NCBI GenBank assembly: GCA_012032075.1
Contig: JAAURU010000119.1
Coordinates: forward strand, 1-9,225
Direction of reading: 5' to 3'
Origin: Flavobacterium sp.
GTDB lineage: Bacteria > Bacteroidota > Bacteroidia > Flavobacteriales > Flavobacteriaceae
DNA: 9,225 nt
A program made the translations under genes and the position numbers. Below are positions 7,864 to 9,225 of the stretch, one piece after another. The notes under the pieces were generated by a model, which was not told the origin of the DNA, made no database searches, and worked only from the letters and a program-made list of their open reading frames with translations. Position 1 is the stretch's first letter; every line of letters starts with the position of its first letter.

Positions 7864-8256
7864 GGTGTTAGAGGTCGCTCAATAGGTGCTTTAAGTTATG
7901 GAGTTTTAGGCACAAATGACGATACTGGTTATGGTGCTTATGGTTTTAATTCTGGGTCTGGATTAGGAGTTTTAGGTTTAAATTCTGGAACTGGAAGCGG
8001 CATTCAAGGACAAACAAGTTCAGGAACCGCTAGGGGTGTAATAGGATTAAATCTAAGCACCACTACTGGAACAGGTGTACTTGGACAATCTGATGGTGCA
8101 TCAGGAATTGGAGTACTAGGATTAACGACTGCAAATGCAACAGGTACTACATCCCCTATAGCTGTAAGAGGTTCAGGAAATGGTACTGGATCAATAGGGG
8201 TTTTTGGAACTACAAATGGAGAAGCATCTACAGCATCAGCGTATGGGGTTTATGGA
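7864..8256 (+). repeat. GVxG repeat array in the third gene
   Basis: Units start at GVRG 7864, GVLG 7900, GAYG 7933, GVLG 7966, GIQG 7999, GVIG 8035, GVLG 8074, GVLG 8110, AVRG 8161, GVFG 8197 and GVYG 8245. Most steps are 33-39 bp and two are 48-51 bp. The repeats are conserved as protein motifs, with varied codons, so they are not simple DNA repeats. More GVxG units occur near 8539-8559. Confidence 0.85.
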
Positions 8257-9162
8257 AGCGTTGATAATAATATAGCAGGTGGGAATTTAAAAGTATCAGG
8301 AACAATCGGTATTAATTTTAACATTATAAATGGCACAGGTTACAGTGGTCCATTAACTAGTTCTGCAACAGGAGCTGTTACAGGAATAAGTGGTGCAGTA
8401 GTTTCTAGAAACACTAGCAATCCAGCTGGTGGAGGTGCACCACAAGTATATTATTTTGGAATAATGGGAGAATCATTAATAGATTCTGGAGTTGCAGGAG
8501 CCCAAATTCAAAGACGATCTGGTGGTACTATTGGTGTTGGTGTTACTGGGGTTTTTGGAATTCTTGGCTATAAGAATAGTGCAAATAATAATTTTGGGGT
8601 TTATTCAACATCAGCCTTAGGAACTGGAACTGGAAGAATGGCAGGAAATAATTCAAGTCCTGGAACCACTCCAAATGCAGGAATTGGTATAGGTGCAATA
8701 GGAGGAGTTATGGGTGGATATATTAAAGGAGAACAATATGGTTTTGTTTCAAAAGGAGAAACATTTGGAGCCTATATTATGGGAAACACCTTTACAAATA
8801 AACCTATAACTCAAATTGAAACTATTGATAATAATAAAGTAATTAGCTATGTCGCAACGTCAACCACAGTCGATATAACTACAAGAGGAAAGGGACAATT
8901 AACAAATGGAAAAGGATATGTAGTTTTTGATAAAGCATTTACTCAACTAGCAGATTTATCCGATGAAAATTTGAATATAACCATTACCGCAAAAGGAAAT
9001 ACTAACGGGATTTATATTGAAAATATTACAAGAGATGGTTTCTATGTAAAAGAAAATATGGATGGTAATCATACAGTAGCGTTTAATTGGTCTGCAATTT
9101 CTGTAAAAAAAGCATACAAAGATGGTATTGAAGTTTCAAAAGAAATATTAGACCCTAATTGG

Positions 9163-9168
9163 GAAATA
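9163..9168 (+). other. Frameshift site 5, in the C-terminal domain
   Basis: The long frame reads DPNWE and then IIWMVLC to a TGA at 9202-9204. One extra A in AAA at 9164-9166 gives DPNWENNMDGVMHNENN and stays open to the window end. The restored residues look like the natural continuation of the domain, but the tail is short. Confidence 0.7.
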
Positions 9169-9225
9169 ATATGGATGGTGTTATGCATAACGAAAATAAT
9201 ATGACTAGTGAAGCAACACCTATCC

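Larger units (their letters stand above)
7200..9225 (+). pseudogene. Secreted GVxG-repeat protein with VGIGT head, three apparent frameshifts; runs off right edge
   Basis: ATG 7200 gives a clean signal peptide (MKNIYTIILCICLIFPFYAQ) and then VGIGTTTPSGAFDV, LLIPRIALT, ELVYNT and PGFYFWNGTIWVRL. This head is common on secreted Bacteroidota proteins. One base each added at 7489-7490, 7720-7721 and 9164-9166 gives a continuous frame of about 676 residues. The middle (about 223-353 after repair) is a run of GVxG units every 11-13 residues, likely a beta-helix-like fibre. The C-terminal part (from about 571) has GKGYVVFDKAF, ITITAKGNTNGIYI and DGFYVKE, a pattern I recall at the end of other glycine-repeat surface proteins. 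No T9SS signal is visible; the end is outside the window. The function is unknown and a surface fibre is inferred. As sequenced it is disrupted, but with no other stops it may be an intact gene with sequencing errors. Confidence 0.82.

Noticed and set aside
8464..9204. A separate gene starting at ATG 8464
   Set aside because: The same frame is open without a stop from about 7720 and carries the GVxG array upstream, so this ATG is internal.
7200..9225. Phage tail-fibre gene
   Set aside because: The glycine-rich repeats are fibre-like, but there is a clear Sec signal peptide and no phage gene nearby.
1..9225. CRISPR array, insertion sequence, tRNA or rRNA
   Set aside because: No spaced identical repeats, transposase-like frames, terminal inverted repeats or tRNA-like folds were seen.

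Overview
The window looks like a piece of a Flavobacteriia/Bacteroidota chromosome. It is very AT-rich, has no obvious Shine-Dalgarno sites, carries matches to the Bacteroidota promoter element TAnnTTTG, and encodes secreted proteins whose signal peptides end in a Gln-starting mature sequence. The large protein has a C-terminus of the type IX secretion system (T9SS) kind. No RNA gene, mobile element, CRISPR array or phage gene was found.

Layout. (1) About 1-758, minus strand: the 5' part of a secreted protein that runs off the left edge. It needs two one-base corrections to read through. (2) 759-1052: an AT-rich divergent intergenic region with a good plus-strand promoter and a 7-bp hairpin at the predicted transcript start. 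(3) 1053-6986, plus strand: one intact 1977-residue modular surface protein. Its order is signal peptide, N-terminal beta-sandwich, IPT/TIG, two near-identical Ig-like repeats, a third Ig-like domain, Fn3, GEVED, Fn3, GEVED, Ig-like, a MAM/jelly-roll-like domain inside an Ig-like domain, a stalk module with GNPYPSAI, and a T9SS type C-like sorting domain. (4) 7008-7043: a strong intrinsic terminator. (5) 7200-9225, plus strand: a secreted protein with a VGIGT head, a run of GVxG repeats and a conserved-looking C-terminal domain. It needs three one-base corrections and runs off the right edge.

How the genes relate. All three products appear to be exported. The minus-strand gene is essentially a signal peptide plus the same stalk module that lies near the C-terminus of the giant protein, so the two divergent genes are probably paralogous in that part. 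The giant protein is most simply read as a T9SS-exported adhesin or matrix-binding protein; no enzyme active site was seen. The terminator separates it from the third gene.

The most striking pattern is technical or evolutionary. Five apparent one-base losses, each in or beside a short homopolymer, all fall in the two flanking genes and none in the 5.9-kb gene. I see no defence, toxin or biosynthetic system here.
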